Positions 1-9,502 are shown, numbered from the stretch's first letter. The stretch: DNA of 37,288 bases from Candidatus Omnitrophota bacterium (GCA_029570205.1 JAKQSI010000055.1:1-37288); one strand, 5' to 3'. The notes: a model not told the origin generated them from the sequence alone. Made by a program: numbers and translations.

Positions 1-119
1 GAACGATTCGTCCGAGGAACCCCGGTAGTCGCTGCACTCCCGAAAGCGGTCTGGATCAACCCGCCAGACCAAAGAAGTTCAACACAAGAAACACTCACTA
101 ATTTCCAAACGGAGCTGTC

Positions 120-845
120 TCATTGGACTTGACACATTCCGTTCGGCACACCCAAGATCAATAGTCCACCCGGTCTTAATACCCGATATACCTCTGCCAA
201 TGCTGTTTCGTCCTCTCGAATATGCTCCAGGACATGATTGAAAAAGATGATATCAAAAGAGTTGTCATCGACAGGGTAATCAGTGATATCAGCCATGAAT
301 AATCGGATCCCACGTGATATCTGTGCAGCTCTTCTCAGGCGCGTCAGATTGTAGTCACTTGCGTATAGGTGGGGAACATATTGGCCCAACCATCTCAGAT
401 TATTCCCGTCCCCACAGCCAAGGTCCAATGCAATTCGCGGTGAGTGATCAGCACTATACTGCATTATAATCCCATCGAGATACTCTCTTCTTTTCTTTAG
501 ATGATGACGATAAGGACCTTCCCATTGTTTCGATTGTAACCCTTCGTACCAGTCGGTTTTACCTTTCTGCTTCTCCAGTTGTATTGTTTTCTCAATAAAT
601 TGAATATCTTTTATCAGGATCGGAATAGAATCAACCATCCGTATGAGAAAACTACACTGGTTGCAGACAAATTCTTCTACCGGGTCGGGAATTTGTATCG
701 AACCCCTGCAATTGGGACAACAGAACACGGACCGGGCATTCTCATTTTCCGGTCCAGGAGAACCCATGGGCCTGTCCATGCCACAGTATTTATCAGAATT
801 CGGATCATGAGTCCACTGAACGGGATTCTCGGATAATCCTGTCAC
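120..845 (-). CDS. Class I SAM-dependent methyltransferase with N-terminal zinc ribbon
   Basis: The protein has 241 residues and probably methylates a small molecule or envelope component; the substrate cannot be read. The N-terminal part carries CxxC pairs (C43/C46 and C61/C64) in a Trm112-like zinc ribbon. The SAM-binding core follows: motif I ALDLGCGDGN at 139-148, an acidic post-I strand (YASDYN), and the motif IV/V block DIIFFNHVLEH near 198-208, then VLRPGG. This is the Methyltransf_11 layout. The start is a GTG preceded by AAGGGA at about 9 nt. The protein stops only about 10 residues after the LRPGG strand, whereas relatives usually continue for several more strands, so the C terminus may be truncated or frameshifted. 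It lies downstream of the two pseudopilin genes on the same strand. The family call is firm, the function unknown. Confidence 0.85.
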   Translation of the reverse strand: MTGLSENPVQWTHDPNSDKYCGMDRPMGSPGPENENARSVFCCPNCRGSIQIPDPVEEFVCNQCSFLIRMVDSIPILIKDIQFIEKTIQLEKQKGKTDWYEGLQSKQWEGPYRHHLKKRREYLDGIIMQYSADHSPRIALDLGCGDGNNLRWLGQYVPHLYASDYNLTRLRRAAQISRGIRLFMADITDYPVDDNSFDIIFFNHVLEHIREDETALAEVYRVLRPGGLLILGVPNGMCQVQ

Positions 846-949
846 TTCTCTTGTTCCCTTCTACAAAGGCTCGTTCCAGGCCGATAAGAAGGTAGTCCAA
901 AATACCCTGTAACCCAAGGCATCCGGCCAAGTTTATCATTCTCGCGGGA

Positions 950-1513
950 TCATTTGCACCTCCGTGCGGCCAGATTGTTCCCCGGCTCGCCCTTTCCCTT
1001 GACTCCGGGAGAAATTATCACGCCATTGCTTCTGATCCCGTTTGAGGCATCATACGGGATGTTTGGGAACCCGCAACAGACCGGCCCTTCCCCATAAATC
1101 AGATATCCGAATCCGGCGCCCCTCCATTCCTCGTACAACGCCGGCGCATTGACACGCATGAACTCCAGGTCCCCCAGAGCCGTGTTGTGATACATGCCCT
1201 GGTGATTCTTGAAATACTCCAGGTCGTCCCGACCTTCCATAAACGGATCGGTGAGCGGCCCGTTCAAATAACCAAGGTTGATATAGGGACAATGCTCCTC
1301 TTTCCCATCATAATGGCCGGGAACATCGCCCACATCCATCAGATACAGCTTTTGCACGTCCTTATAGGCACGCAGTTCGCTCTGCGAATGGGCGACCCTG
1401 GCCCGAATCTGAGCGTTCAGAAAGTTGGGAACCGCAATCGCGGCCAGAATGCCGATAATGGCAACCACAATCAGCAACTCAATCAGTGTGAAACCGAAAG
1501 AACTTTTGCGCAT
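950..1513 (-). CDS. Type II/IV pseudopilin with class III prepilin leader (copy 1)
   Basis: This 187-residue protein starts with a short basic leader, MRKSSFG, then FTLIELLIVVAIIGILAA, the prepilin signature. PilD-type peptidase would cut after Gly7, leaving N-methylated Phe; Glu sits at mature position +5. The hydrophobic helix anchors it in the inner membrane before assembly into a pilus or type II secretion pseudopilus. The C-terminal domain (YKDVQKLYLMD onward, with several Cys) is a variable head of the type common in uncultured bacterial lineages. A longer in-frame start exists upstream, but the chosen ATG follows AAAGAGG at about 6 nt and gives a normal leader. It is tandem with a paralogue whose leader-encoding region is almost identical in DNA. 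The partner machinery is not in the window. Confidence 0.88.
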   Translation of the reverse strand: MRKSSFGFTLIELLIVVAIIGILAAIAVPNFLNAQIRARVAHSQSELRAYKDVQKLYLMDVGDVPGHYDGKEEHCPYINLGYLNGPLTDPFMEGRDDLEYFKNHQGMYHNTALGDLEFMRVNAPALYEEWRGAGFGYLIYGEGPVCCGFPNIPYDASNGIRSNGVIISPGVKGKGEPGNNLAARRCK

Positions 1514-1526
1514 TTGAACCTCTTTC
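1434..1526. repeat. 93-bp direct repeat covering RBS and 5' end of pseudopilin copy 1
   Basis: This block matches 2183-2275 at 92 of 93 positions (one C/T difference near 1477). It spans the ribosome-binding site, the start codon and the codons for the prepilin leader and helix. Identity stops abruptly at both ends. Confidence 0.9.
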
Positions 1527-1665
1527 CGATTTGAATCTGTCATTGGCTCCATGCAGAGAACCAATCCAAAGACATGACCGTTTTGAAAACCCGGATCCCA
1601 CAGAATCAACTTACAAATTCCTTGAGATCCTCTCCATTGCCGTTCTGTTCCGCGCGGGATATACC

Positions 1666-2262
1666 TTAAAACCCGCCCGCTGCAATTCCCCCCGGACCGG
1701 CCCGTATAATGTCTCCATCGCTCGTGAGACCGTTGGATGCGTCATAAATCATCGCCCCGCCCTCACAGGCCCAGACTTTCAGGTCGGGACCCTGCGAATT
1801 AAAGGCGTAAACAAGCCGTTTCTCATCCATCCCGAGACCCGCCGCAACCATCTGCAAAAACGGCCAGCTTCCCGTCTTTTCCGGAGGACTCGACGCCGCC
1901 ACCCACATGTCATACGTGAGATAATACGGACAGGCATCGCTGAACTTCGCTTTGCCATGATCTCCGAACGGGTCGTAAGGCCATGACGGCATATATGCCA
2001 CGGGGGTGGTCAGGGGAATCCACCGCCCTTCAATACCGATACTTCGACGAGGATTTGTGTCAATCCAGGGGTAGTCGTTATTGTCCATGAAATACATGTC
2101 GATGGCATTGGCAAAGCTCCTCTGGTCGGAGTGAACACGAGCAATCTTGGCACGAACTTGGGCGTTCATCAGATTGGGGACGGCAATCGCGGCCAGAATG
2201 CCGATAATGGCAACCACAATCAGCAATTCAATCAGTGTGAAACCGAAAGAACTTTTGCGCAT
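1666..2262 (-). CDS. Type II/IV pseudopilin with class III prepilin leader (copy 2)
   Basis: This 198-residue pseudopilin has the same leader, MRKSSFG before FTLIELLIVVAIIGILAA, with the expected peptidase site after Gly7 and Glu at +5. The first 40 or so residues match the downstream copy closely, while the globular heads differ (here HSDQRSFANAIDMYFMDNNDYPW and later PGGIAAGGF). This suggests different partners on one shared assembly system. The start follows AAAGAGG as in copy 1. An upstream in-frame Met would add a charged extension before the leader and is disfavoured. Both genes lie downstream of the macroglobulin gene on the same strand, separated from it by a hairpin. Confidence 0.88.
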   Translation of the reverse strand: MRKSSFGFTLIELLIVVAIIGILAAIAVPNLMNAQVRAKIARVHSDQRSFANAIDMYFMDNNDYPWIDTNPRRSIGIEGRWIPLTTPVAYMPSWPYDPFGDHGKAKFSDACPYYLTYDMWVAASSPPEKTGSWPFLQMVAAGLGMDEKRLVYAFNSQGPDLKVWACEGGAMIYDASNGLTSDGDIIRAGPGGIAAGGF

Positions 2263-2275
2263 TTGAACCTCTTTC
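2183..2275. repeat. 93-bp direct repeat covering RBS and 5' end of pseudopilin copy 2
   Basis: Second copy of the block at 1434-1526, 749 bp away in the same orientation. The match includes synonymous positions and the untranslated RBS region, so it reflects recent duplication or gene conversion rather than protein-level constraint alone. Confidence 0.9.
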
Positions 2276-2418
2276 TGTTGCAGATCTGTCATCCGGTCCT
2301 GCAACGGACAAATGGAAATATGCGTCTTGGGATGAAGACCCGAAGAAACAACAATTTCAGGTTACAAACTCTACGGATACTTGTCAATTCCCGCTGCGGA
2401 TAATGCCGGACATAAAGA

Positions 2419-2442
2419 CAGGGGCATGGCCTCATGCCCCTG
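2419..2442 (-). terminator. Perfect 10-bp hairpin downstream of the macroglobulin gene
   Basis: CAGGGGCATG and CATGCCCCTG form a perfect 10-bp stem around a four-base loop, 70 bp beyond the macroglobulin stop codon and before the pseudopilin start. On the minus strand it is followed by TCTTTAT, only weakly T-rich, so it may be a weak intrinsic terminator or an mRNA-stabilising hairpin. Confidence 0.45.
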
Positions 2443-2511
2443 ATCGGATTCTTGCGCCGGATACTTGAATACCCGGCCTGATTCGCGTGTCTCTCGATAT
2501 TTGCCGAGTCC

Positions 2512-5500
2512 TCACTCCGCCACGATCTGCGATCCCGGAGATTCGGCGCGGATTCCGGTATTGTAATATGAATAGGCTGCGCTGGTTCCGATAATCGCTC
2601 TCACCGGGAACAGGGCTTTCACCTGAAAAGTAAACTCAACGGACTCAGCCGGTTCCAGGCCATCCACATAGAAGATCACTTTCCGGCCCGCCTGCTCCAC
2701 CCGCTTGATGAGATCCAGTTCCAACACCTTGTCCAGGCTTTCCTGCACCGCCGCAAATCCCGTGGGAACCGAGATATCCAGGATCAGCATCCCGGAGGAT
2801 GGTTGTGGTGTCGGGACCGGCGTTCCCTCCGGGTCTGGAATCGGCTCGCCGCCCAATGCTTCCGGTTTCTCATTCCCCCCGCTTTCCCCCGGCTCCTCCA
2901 GGCCATAATAGGTCGCCGTCACCCGCACATCCACAAGATCATCCACCGCCACATGATCCGTGGAATAGGCTACCTGCAAATCCATTCCGTTGCGGATCAG
3001 ACCGGCATCGCCGGAAGACCACACATTGAAAATCTTCGCCAGCTGATACGTGATATCGCCCTGTCCGCGATGACGAAGTTCCAGAGCGCCTTCCCGTGGA
3101 ATCTCATACACCTGGAGAACGTCAAAATTGGCGCTGTTGACATGAAACGTATGAAGCAATTCGCCATCCAGAAGAAGGTCGATGTCCGCATTGGTGTTTC
3201 TCGACTGACGCAGAGCGGCCTCGGCGAGCGCACGAAACGCCATGACCGTATCCTGTGTGGAACCGAATCCGCCCAGGGAGTTCCGCTGCGCCGCAATCCA
3301 GGACAGGGCGGCGGCGGCTTCCGGTCGCGATTGCTCCATCAGAGCCAGCGCAGCGTAGGCGGTCGTTTCTACCGAATTAGGCGACCAGTACATGCCGTTC
3401 TTGTCTGTCTCGGCAAGCGTCAACAGCAAATCCACCGCTTGCCCGGCTGCCGGATGATCCACGCCGGAAAGCGCAAACGCCGCAATCGCCAGCGCGTATG
3501 GATTATCGGTGGCCTCCATCAGATGGCTTTGGAGGTAGTTCGCCGCGTTCTGCCGGACTGTCGCAGAACCGCCGGCATAAGTTGAAAGCGCATTCAAAAC
3601 ATAAGCTGTCAGTCCGTAATTCCCATTCAGCCCGCCGATCATTTCCTGGTGACAAATAAATCCCACCGGCTCCCAGGAACCGTCCGCCAATTGGTGACTT
3701 TCGATCCAGGTTGCCGCGCTCGCCAGGACTGTTTCATCAATCGTGCGCACATCGCGCGCAACGCTGAATGTCGAAAGAACAAACGCTGTCAGCCACAAAC
3801 TGCCCTCCTCGTCCGATTCCCCAAACGCCGAGAAAGAACCATCACTGTGCCGGTACGTCAGTTCCCGTTGATAGCCGACATTGACAAATGTCTCCGCCTT
3901 GGCCCGGATCTCCGGATTCAGTTGCCCAGTAAGTTCCAGGTAGCGCAGCACCTCGATATCCGGCGCGAGAAAGATCATGTTCTGCTCGCCGCACCCATAA
4001 GGCATTCCAAGCAGATCATCGATACCGTTCATGGACTGCGCAACAAGGCTGGGAGTGATTGCAAGACGCAGTTTGCCGGAATCGGGAACAATCGCGGGAA
4101 TCGCTGTGTCGGTTTCCGGTTCGGGCCGGATTTCCCATGGAAAACAGGCATCAAGGGTGACGGTTTCGCCCTCGTGAATGATTCCGTTGGTTACCGACTC
4201 GCGGCGCGTTCCTTCCGGTTCCACCCGAAACTCTTTGCGGATGGCATCTGCCCGGCTCGCCGATTGTGCGATCACCTCCAGGGTCCAGGTCCCCACTTTG
4301 ACCGGCTTGATTGGGATCGACACTCCCACAACGGCGTTCGGCTCCACGGTCACCGTCTGTACCAGATCGCCCAGCGGTTCGAAGAAATCGCCCGCCTTCA
4401 GTTCCAGACGCACCTGCTGGGGAACATCGACATAGTTGAACACTTGCAGAAGTAAGGGGAACTCTTCCCCACGTGTGACCGCATAAGGCAGGTCCGGCTC
4501 CACAAAGAAATCCTGGAATACCCGCAGAGAGCCTTCTGTGATTCCAAGCCCCCGTTCGGAGGTTGAGACCGCGTGAAGCCGCCAAGTGGTGATGGAATCC
4601 GGAGCCGTCAGGTCAATCGAGACCGCCCCGGAGGCATCGGTTTTTATCTGAGGATTCCACAGCCATGTCTCCGGGAAGAATTGCCGAACGCGCTGGACTT
4701 CGGCCAGATCGCCGCCCCCCGCCCCATTTTCCGGTTCGCCGACCGGCTCCGGAAAGTTCTTTTCATTGCCAAAAAACACGCCAGGTCCACGCCAGAACCT
4801 CCAGGGTTCGATCTCTTTGCCCTGCGGCAGGAAAAATCCTTTCGAGGTCACCATCTGCAACCCCGCACCCTTTAGAGTATCCGCGCTGCCCTCGCTGCCG
4901 ACTCGGGGCATATCCCACGGACTGCCGGGATGCTCCTCAACCTGGGGTTCCATGAAAATGCGTTCCAATTCGGCGAACACCTGTTGAAGGTTCAGCCTCC
5001 CCGCCGCCAGGGCATAGACCGACTCATCTACAATCGAAAGGCCGATCATCGCCTCGCCGGGTGTTTGAAGATGAAGCGCAACCGGATTGCCCGGCAGGAC
5101 TTCATCCGCCGAAAAGGAGGCTTTCAAAGAATCGGTTGTTGCCTGCTCTACCTCAAATGGAAGAACATCGGCGGAGACTTCTCCATCGGGATTGATGAGA
5201 TAGGCTACAATTTTCGATTCGGGACTCATCTCCGGTGTAATTGTGAACCGGATATCCCGACCCGTTACCACGCCCGAAAAGACCGTCCGCCCGGCGGCAA
5301 ACACATCATAGAAAATCGTTCCGGGATTCGTCGAAAACGCTGTAAATGCCGCTTGGTCTCCGATCTTGCAGATCCCCGTCTCCGTCTGCCGCACATGCAG
5401 GAAACTGGACGAGGGAGAATAAGTAGAGTTCAGCGTGATGGTTTGGCTTGCCAGATAGTTCCCCGCTTTCAATTCCGCATGGAATTGCCCCATAACGGCC

Positions 5501-7725
5501 TTCTCCGGGACAGCGGGGATATCCACAAGTCGAAGTCCGTTTGCAGTAGAGACAGGTAGAGTGGATTGCTCAATCACCTCCATGTTTTCATTCCAACAGG
5601 TGGTTTGGAGCGAGACTTCGCCGCTTGTGGGAACACCGTCCGGGGTCTCGGTGATTACCAGAACCTGAAGAGGAAGCCCCGGTTTCAGAGTCTGGGAATC
5701 GGTGATCAGGCGCACCTGGATGGGGGCGTCTACAACGCGCAACAGAAGACTTGTTCGCTCCTCATGCCCGCTTTCGTCCGTCACCACAACGTCCAGCTGA
5801 AGCGTTCCTGCGCCTTCTTCCGCCAGGGTTCCGGAAACATACTCAACCGGCGGAAGGAAGAACTCGATCTTGCCGTTTTGAAGTTCCCCTGTAAATGTGG
5901 CGTACTGGTCCCACGCGCCGATATACCGGAATGCCGCCAGATTGACCTTGCCCTCTACAGGCTTTCCGAAGAAGTATTGCGCGTCAATTGTTCCATTGAT
6001 CTGTTCGTCATAGAGAAACCATGTTTTCTCCGTGTTCACTTCGACAGCGAACTTGGGCAGGACATACCGATCCACCAGCACATCCAGAACCGTCTCGGAA
6101 CTGCCGGATTTCGCGCGGATTTTCCATGTTCCCAGATTCAGCTCATTGGCCAGGGGGAGATTGAATGGGGTAATACCAAACAAATCCGCTGTCACAGTCT
6201 CCTTGTGAATCTTGATTCCTTTGGCGTCAGAAATGGAAACTTCGACTGTGCCTGGAAGTGGGGTGAGATCATTGCTGAGAGAAAGGACACGTCCCTGGAT
6301 GGTCTGGCCGGGGCGGTAGATGGGTTTGTCGGTCTCAACAAACAGAACCGGACCCTCTTGGACGGTCACATTCGCGCTGAGGGTCTCATTGCCTTCGATA
6401 TTCAGCGCGAACGAATACGAGCCGGAGGGCACATTGGGCGCCTTAAATAAGATATTCCGATGCCCGGTCGCGTCTGTTGATCCGGTAAAGATCGGAATGG
6501 CCACCTCACCTGTGGACATGGTCAGGCGAATCGCCGCCGGCGTGGGCTTGAGGTCCTGACCGGAAAAAGTCGTCACATTGACCGATGCTTTTCCGCCCGC
6601 ATAGATCTTCAGCGGAGCGACCATGGTGGCCGCAATTTCCCCTGTCACATGAGTTTCGGGATCGAGATCGCCCGTGTGACGGAATACCAGCAAATCATCG
6701 AGAACCGCCCGTTCGGATACGCCGGGCGCTCCGGGTGTGTGCTGCAAAGCAACCATAAGGAATTGCGGCGCATACTTGAAAAACCCACCTGTGTGCAGTA
6801 GCTCGTTACCGACCGCATCGGATGCAAATTCCGTAACTCCCAACATTTCTCTTTCGGAAGTCAAAACGAGCGTCACCAGGTTCGTTCCGCTTTCCGCCGA
6901 GAGAACGGTAGTCTGTGTGAATAACCAGCCTGCCTGTTCTGTTGTGGGCTGTTCGGCAACCGCTCCCGCATTGGCTGATCCGCCTTCGGGCGTCGTAGTC
7001 AATTCCACCGCGTGCCCGGATTCCACAGAGACCACTCGTGTCTGTCCCGGAACGCCGCCGATACCCGAAATGAGAGATTCCGTATTGCTTTCAAAGTCGC
7101 CACACGGCAACAGTGAAATGAGGTTGTCGGGTTTCGGGAACCGCGCAAGGAAAATCTCAAAGTTGTCGAAAAGAATCTCCACCGGCCCGGGTGCGCTTTC
7201 CGGCAGGGCAGCCTGAAAAACAGGCACAATCACACCGGATGGCGCTCGATAAACAAAAGCCAGTTGTTCCGCATCTTCCGACGGAGCGCCGACCGCATTC
7301 CGAGCCACATAAGCCATTCGGCCATCCGCCACATCCTGTTCTCCAATGTTCAGCGCACCAAGCGCCACACTTGCTCCCGGTCCGGATACCCAGACCAAAC
7401 ATTGCGCCAGCACGGGGTCCGATCCGACCGCATAAGGCGTATTCCCGATAATCAGCATCCCCTCGCCCGGATTGAGCGAGATCAGGAGACCCTGCCCATC
7501 ACTGAGACCCGATTGGACCGGCGCATGCCCGATGCTCACATACCCGGCAGACAGACCGACAGGGGCGCCGGCAGCGAACTTCTCCACAGAGAACTCCTTT
7601 TCGCTGAACCGATCAAATGCCAACGGCTCGCCTGCATAGCACGGTGAGAAGACAAATCCAAAGACGATTGGGAGAAGGGGAACAACACAAGTGCGCGCAA
7701 ATGAGGAAGTTAAGCAATTTCGCAT
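2512..7725 (-). CDS. Alpha-2-macroglobulin family protease inhibitor with thioester, exported
   Basis: This 1737-residue protein begins with a signal peptide (hydrophobic to about residue 31, no clear lipobox). Two beta-sandwich-like segments (about 35-350) precede macroglobulin domains; the MG2 signature ETDKPIYRPGQT lies near 463-474. A Gly/Pro/Glu-rich, low-complexity bait-like stretch is near 925-1010. The thioester motif GCGEQ is intact (Cys1245, Gln1248), followed by an alpha-helical thioester domain with GYQRELTYRHSDGSFSAFG, very close in style to animal A2M/C3. A Pro-rich linker near 1610-1640 leads to a receptor-binding-like C-terminal domain. Known members trap proteases by bait cleavage and covalent capture through the thioester. 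Bacterial A2Ms often sit beside pbpC; no such partner is seen here. The start follows CCGGAGG at 9 nt. It is divergent from the TolB-like gene. Family call is strong; export destination is inferred. Confidence 0.93.
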   Translation of the reverse strand: MRNCLTSSFARTCVVPLLPIVFGFVFSPCYAGEPLAFDRFSEKEFSVEKFAAGAPVGLSAGYVSIGHAPVQSGLSDGQGLLISLNPGEGMLIIGNTPYAVGSDPVLAQCLVWVSGPGASVALGALNIGEQDVADGRMAYVARNAVGAPSEDAEQLAFVYRAPSGVIVPVFQAALPESAPGPVEILFDNFEIFLARFPKPDNLISLLPCGDFESNTESLISGIGGVPGQTRVVSVESGHAVELTTTPEGGSANAGAVAEQPTTEQAGWLFTQTTVLSAESGTNLVTLVLTSEREMLGVTEFASDAVGNELLHTGGFFKYAPQFLMVALQHTPGAPGVSERAVLDDLLVFRHTGDLDPETHVTGEIAATMVAPLKIYAGGKASVNVTTFSGQDLKPTPAAIRLTMSTGEVAIPIFTGSTDATGHRNILFKAPNVPSGSYSFALNIEGNETLSANVTVQEGPVLFVETDKPIYRPGQTIQGRVLSLSNDLTPLPGTVEVSISDAKGIKIHKETVTADLFGITPFNLPLANELNLGTWKIRAKSGSSETVLDVLVDRYVLPKFAVEVNTEKTWFLYDEQINGTIDAQYFFGKPVEGKVNLAAFRYIGAWDQYATFTGELQNGKIEFFLPPVEYVSGTLAEEGAGTLQLDVVVTDESGHEERTSLLLRVVDAPIQVRLITDSQTLKPGLPLQVLVITETPDGVPTSGEVSLQTTCWNENMEVIEQSTLPVSTANGLRLVDIPAVPEKAVMGQFHAELKAGNYLASQTITLNSTYSPSSSFLHVRQTETGICKIGDQAAFTAFSTNPGTIFYDVFAAGRTVFSGVVTGRDIRFTITPEMSPESKIVAYLINPDGEVSADVLPFEVEQATTDSLKASFSADEVLPGNPVALHLQTPGEAMIGLSIVDESVYALAAGRLNLQQVFAELERIFMEPQVEEHPGSPWDMPRVGSEGSADTLKGAGLQMVTSKGFFLPQGKEIEPWRFWRGPGVFFGNEKNFPEPVGEPENGAGGGDLAEVQRVRQFFPETWLWNPQIKTDASGAVSIDLTAPDSITTWRLHAVSTSERGLGITEGSLRVFQDFFVEPDLPYAVTRGEEFPLLLQVFNYVDVPQQVRLELKAGDFFEPLGDLVQTVTVEPNAVVGVSIPIKPVKVGTWTLEVIAQSASRADAIRKEFRVEPEGTRRESVTNGIIHEGETVTLDACFPWEIRPEPETDTAIPAIVPDSGKLRLAITPSLVAQSMNGIDDLLGMPYGCGEQNMIFLAPDIEVLRYLELTGQLNPEIRAKAETFVNVGYQRELTYRHSDGSFSAFGESDEEGSLWLTAFVLSTFSVARDVRTIDETVLASAATWIESHQLADGSWEPVGFICHQEMIGGLNGNYGLTAYVLNALSTYAGGSATVRQNAANYLQSHLMEATDNPYALAIAAFALSGVDHPAAGQAVDLLLTLAETDKNGMYWSPNSVETTAYAALALMEQSRPEAAAALSWIAAQRNSLGGFGSTQDTVMAFRALAEAALRQSRNTNADIDLLLDGELLHTFHVNSANFDVLQVYEIPREGALELRHRGQGDITYQLAKIFNVWSSGDAGLIRNGMDLQVAYSTDHVAVDDLVDVRVTATYYGLEEPGESGGNEKPEALGGEPIPDPEGTPVPTPQPSSGMLILDISVPTGFAAVQESLDKVLELDLIKRVEQAGRKVIFYVDGLEPAESVEFTFQVKALFPVRAIIGTSAAYSYYNTGIRAESPGSQIVAE

Positions 7726-7776
7726 GGCGACCGGCCTCCGGAAGATACTTTCGCAGACAATGGCAACTCCACTCTA

Positions 7777-7782
7777 AGTATA
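7777..7782 (-). promoter_or_regulatory. Candidate -10 box for the macroglobulin gene
   Basis: On the minus strand TATACT (5 of 6 to TATAAT) lies about 52 bp upstream of the start codon in the A+T-richest part of the 258-bp divergent intergenic region. No good -35 box stands at the right distance. The rest of this region holds an imperfect CCTTAA/TTAAGG inverted repeat (7887-7917) and a GGGGCA/TGCCCC hairpin (7921-7945) in the leader of the TolB-like gene. Confidence 0.3.
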
Positions 7783-7983
7783 TCTTATTTATGGATTTTC
7801 TTCCCACGAGAATCATAATAATCCTGAAGGAACTTTTCCCGACAAGACAATCCCTCGCAAGACAGGTCATACAGAAGGATGCCTAGCCTTAAATCCAACA
7901 AATCCTTATCCTTAAGGTTTGGGGCAGGCCGGTAAAACGTGCCCCGAAATTCGCAAAAGACAGGTCGTCATACGAGGTTGAGC

Positions 7984-9357
7984 ATGGCTCGGGGCGTCAC
8001 AGTTACGCTTGGTATCTTATTCATAGCCGCTTCGGTCGGATGGTCCCAGCGGACCGATATTGAAGTAGTGGTTGAGGGCCAGACTCCCCCTCCCAACATC
8101 GCCATCCAGAAATGCCGGATCGACGGAGCATTCCCGGACGCAGAAAAGATTGCCGGAGAAATATCCGCTGTCCTTCGTCAGGACCTCTTGTGGACCCGCG
8201 CTTTTGTCATTGTGGATGATGAGAAGGTCAATCAACTTGCGGAAGAGGACCGTAAAAGCGGCACAGTCAACTATGCGGCCTGGAACGACATCCAGGCGCA
8301 TTACCTGGTGGAAACAATCGTTCGGAGCCGCACACCCGATACGGTCGAACTGGATTTGATTCTCCATGACATCCGCGACCAGCGGGTTACCGAGGGCAAA
8401 CGAACACCGAACTGCCGCGTCAACCAGGTTCGTCAGGTCGTTCATCGCTATAGCGACGTGATTCTGAGGCGATGCACGGGGAAGATCGGGATTGCTCAAA
8501 CCAAATTCGCTTTTGTAAACTACAAACCATCCCAGCGTGTCAAAGAGATTTTTCTGATCGACTACGACGGATACAGCGAGAGCGTGTCGCAGGTGACACA
8601 GCACAACTCCACCACGCTGTTCCCGGCGTGGTCACCGGATGGGCAATGCCTGGCGTATACCTCCTATTTCAGTAATTGGGCGGATTCGTATATTCATTAT
8701 TTATATAAACGGGGAGGAACACGGGTCTTTCCGCTTGCCGCCTTTCCCGGAAACAACATCACTCCCTGTTGGAATCCGACCGATGCGGACTGGCTGGCGA
8801 TTTCCCTTTCCTATAAAGGAAATCCGGACATATTCCTCATCAGGCGGGACGGTAAAAAAACCCGTCAGCTGACCATAACAAAGTCCATTGAAACCTCCCC
8901 CTGCTTTTCTCCGAACGGGCAGGAAATCGCGTTTACATCCGACCGAATCGGGTATCCGCAAATCTACGTCATGAGCTCGGATGGAACCAATGTTCGTCCG
9001 CTGGTAACCATGTACGGGTATGCGTGCGATACCGCCCAGTGGTCGCCGGTGCCGGTCGGGGGACCTCTGGGGGATTACCGGATTGCGTTTCGGGCGTATG
9101 CTTTGGGTGCGGCTCGAGGCGACATTTTTGTAGTCAATCCGGACGGGTCCGGACTGGTGAACCTGACCCAGAACCAGGCCGACAATTCGAACCCGTCCTG
9201 GTCACCGGATGCGCAGTACATTGCGTTCTCTTCCACCCGCGCAGGCGGGAAATCGGAAATCTGGGTCACGCAGGCCGATGGAAACAATCCCCGGCGCGTA
9301 ACTTACCTCCCGGGCGAGAATCTCTCCCCGGCCTGGTCGCCTGCCGTGGAACCGTGA
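7984..9357 (+). CDS. TolB-like periplasmic beta-propeller protein
   Basis: With the chosen start the protein has 457 residues: a signal peptide (MARGVTVTLGILFIAASVGWS), an N-terminal alpha/beta domain of the TolB type (to about 165), then a six-bladed WD40-like propeller with repeated PD40 motifs such as FPAWSPDGQCLAYTS, SPCFSPNGQEIAFTSDR and NPSWSPDAQYIAFSSTR. TolB proteins act in the Tol-Pal envelope system; this length fits the family (about 430). No pal, tolA, tolQ or tolR is next to it, so it could instead be a TolB-like paralogue with another partner. The start at 7984 follows GAGG at 6 nt; a Met 15 codons upstream would put a charged extension before the signal peptide. Confidence 0.85.
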   Translation: MARGVTVTLGILFIAASVGWSQRTDIEVVVEGQTPPPNIAIQKCRIDGAFPDAEKIAGEISAVLRQDLLWTRAFVIVDDEKVNQLAEEDRKSGTVNYAAWNDIQAHYLVETIVRSRTPDTVELDLILHDIRDQRVTEGKRTPNCRVNQVRQVVHRYSDVILRRCTGKIGIAQTKFAFVNYKPSQRVKEIFLIDYDGYSESVSQVTQHNSTTLFPAWSPDGQCLAYTSYFSNWADSYIHYLYKRGGTRVFPLAAFPGNNITPCWNPTDADWLAISLSYKGNPDIFLIRRDGKKTRQLTITKSIETSPCFSPNGQEIAFTSDRIGYPQIYVMSSDGTNVRPLVTMYGYACDTAQWSPVPVGGPLGDYRIAFRAYALGAARGDIFVVNPDGSGLVNLTQNQADNSNPSWSPDAQYIAFSSTRAGGKSEIWVTQADGNNPRRVTYLPGENLSPAWSPAVEP

Positions 9358-9394
9358 GAACAGGGAGACATGTAAAAAAACGTGAACCGTGGTA

Positions 9395-9422
9395 TTCTCA
9401 CAGGTTGTAAATCTGGTATAAT
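9395..9422 (+). promoter_or_regulatory. Candidate sigma-70-type promoter of the coiled-coil gene pair
   Basis: TTCTCA (9395-9400, 4 of 6 to TTGACA) and a perfect TATAAT (9417-9422) are separated by 16 bp. They lie about 80 bp upstream of the first coiled-coil gene and just after the TolB-like gene. Confidence 0.45.
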
Positions 9423-9502
9423 GCGATTCTACTAGGAGGATGAGACTGCCGGTTTGGTATGAGACCGGACTCAACTACTCCGTTGAACGGGGGGAAATGT
9501 CG

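Noticed and set aside
1514-1609. N-terminal extension of pseudopilin copy 1 to 1609
   Set aside because: It would bury the prepilin leader; the start at 1513 has a good RBS and gives a normal leader.
2803-3585. Long plus-strand frames inside the macroglobulin gene
   Set aside because: Antisense shadows of a gene with strong family evidence.
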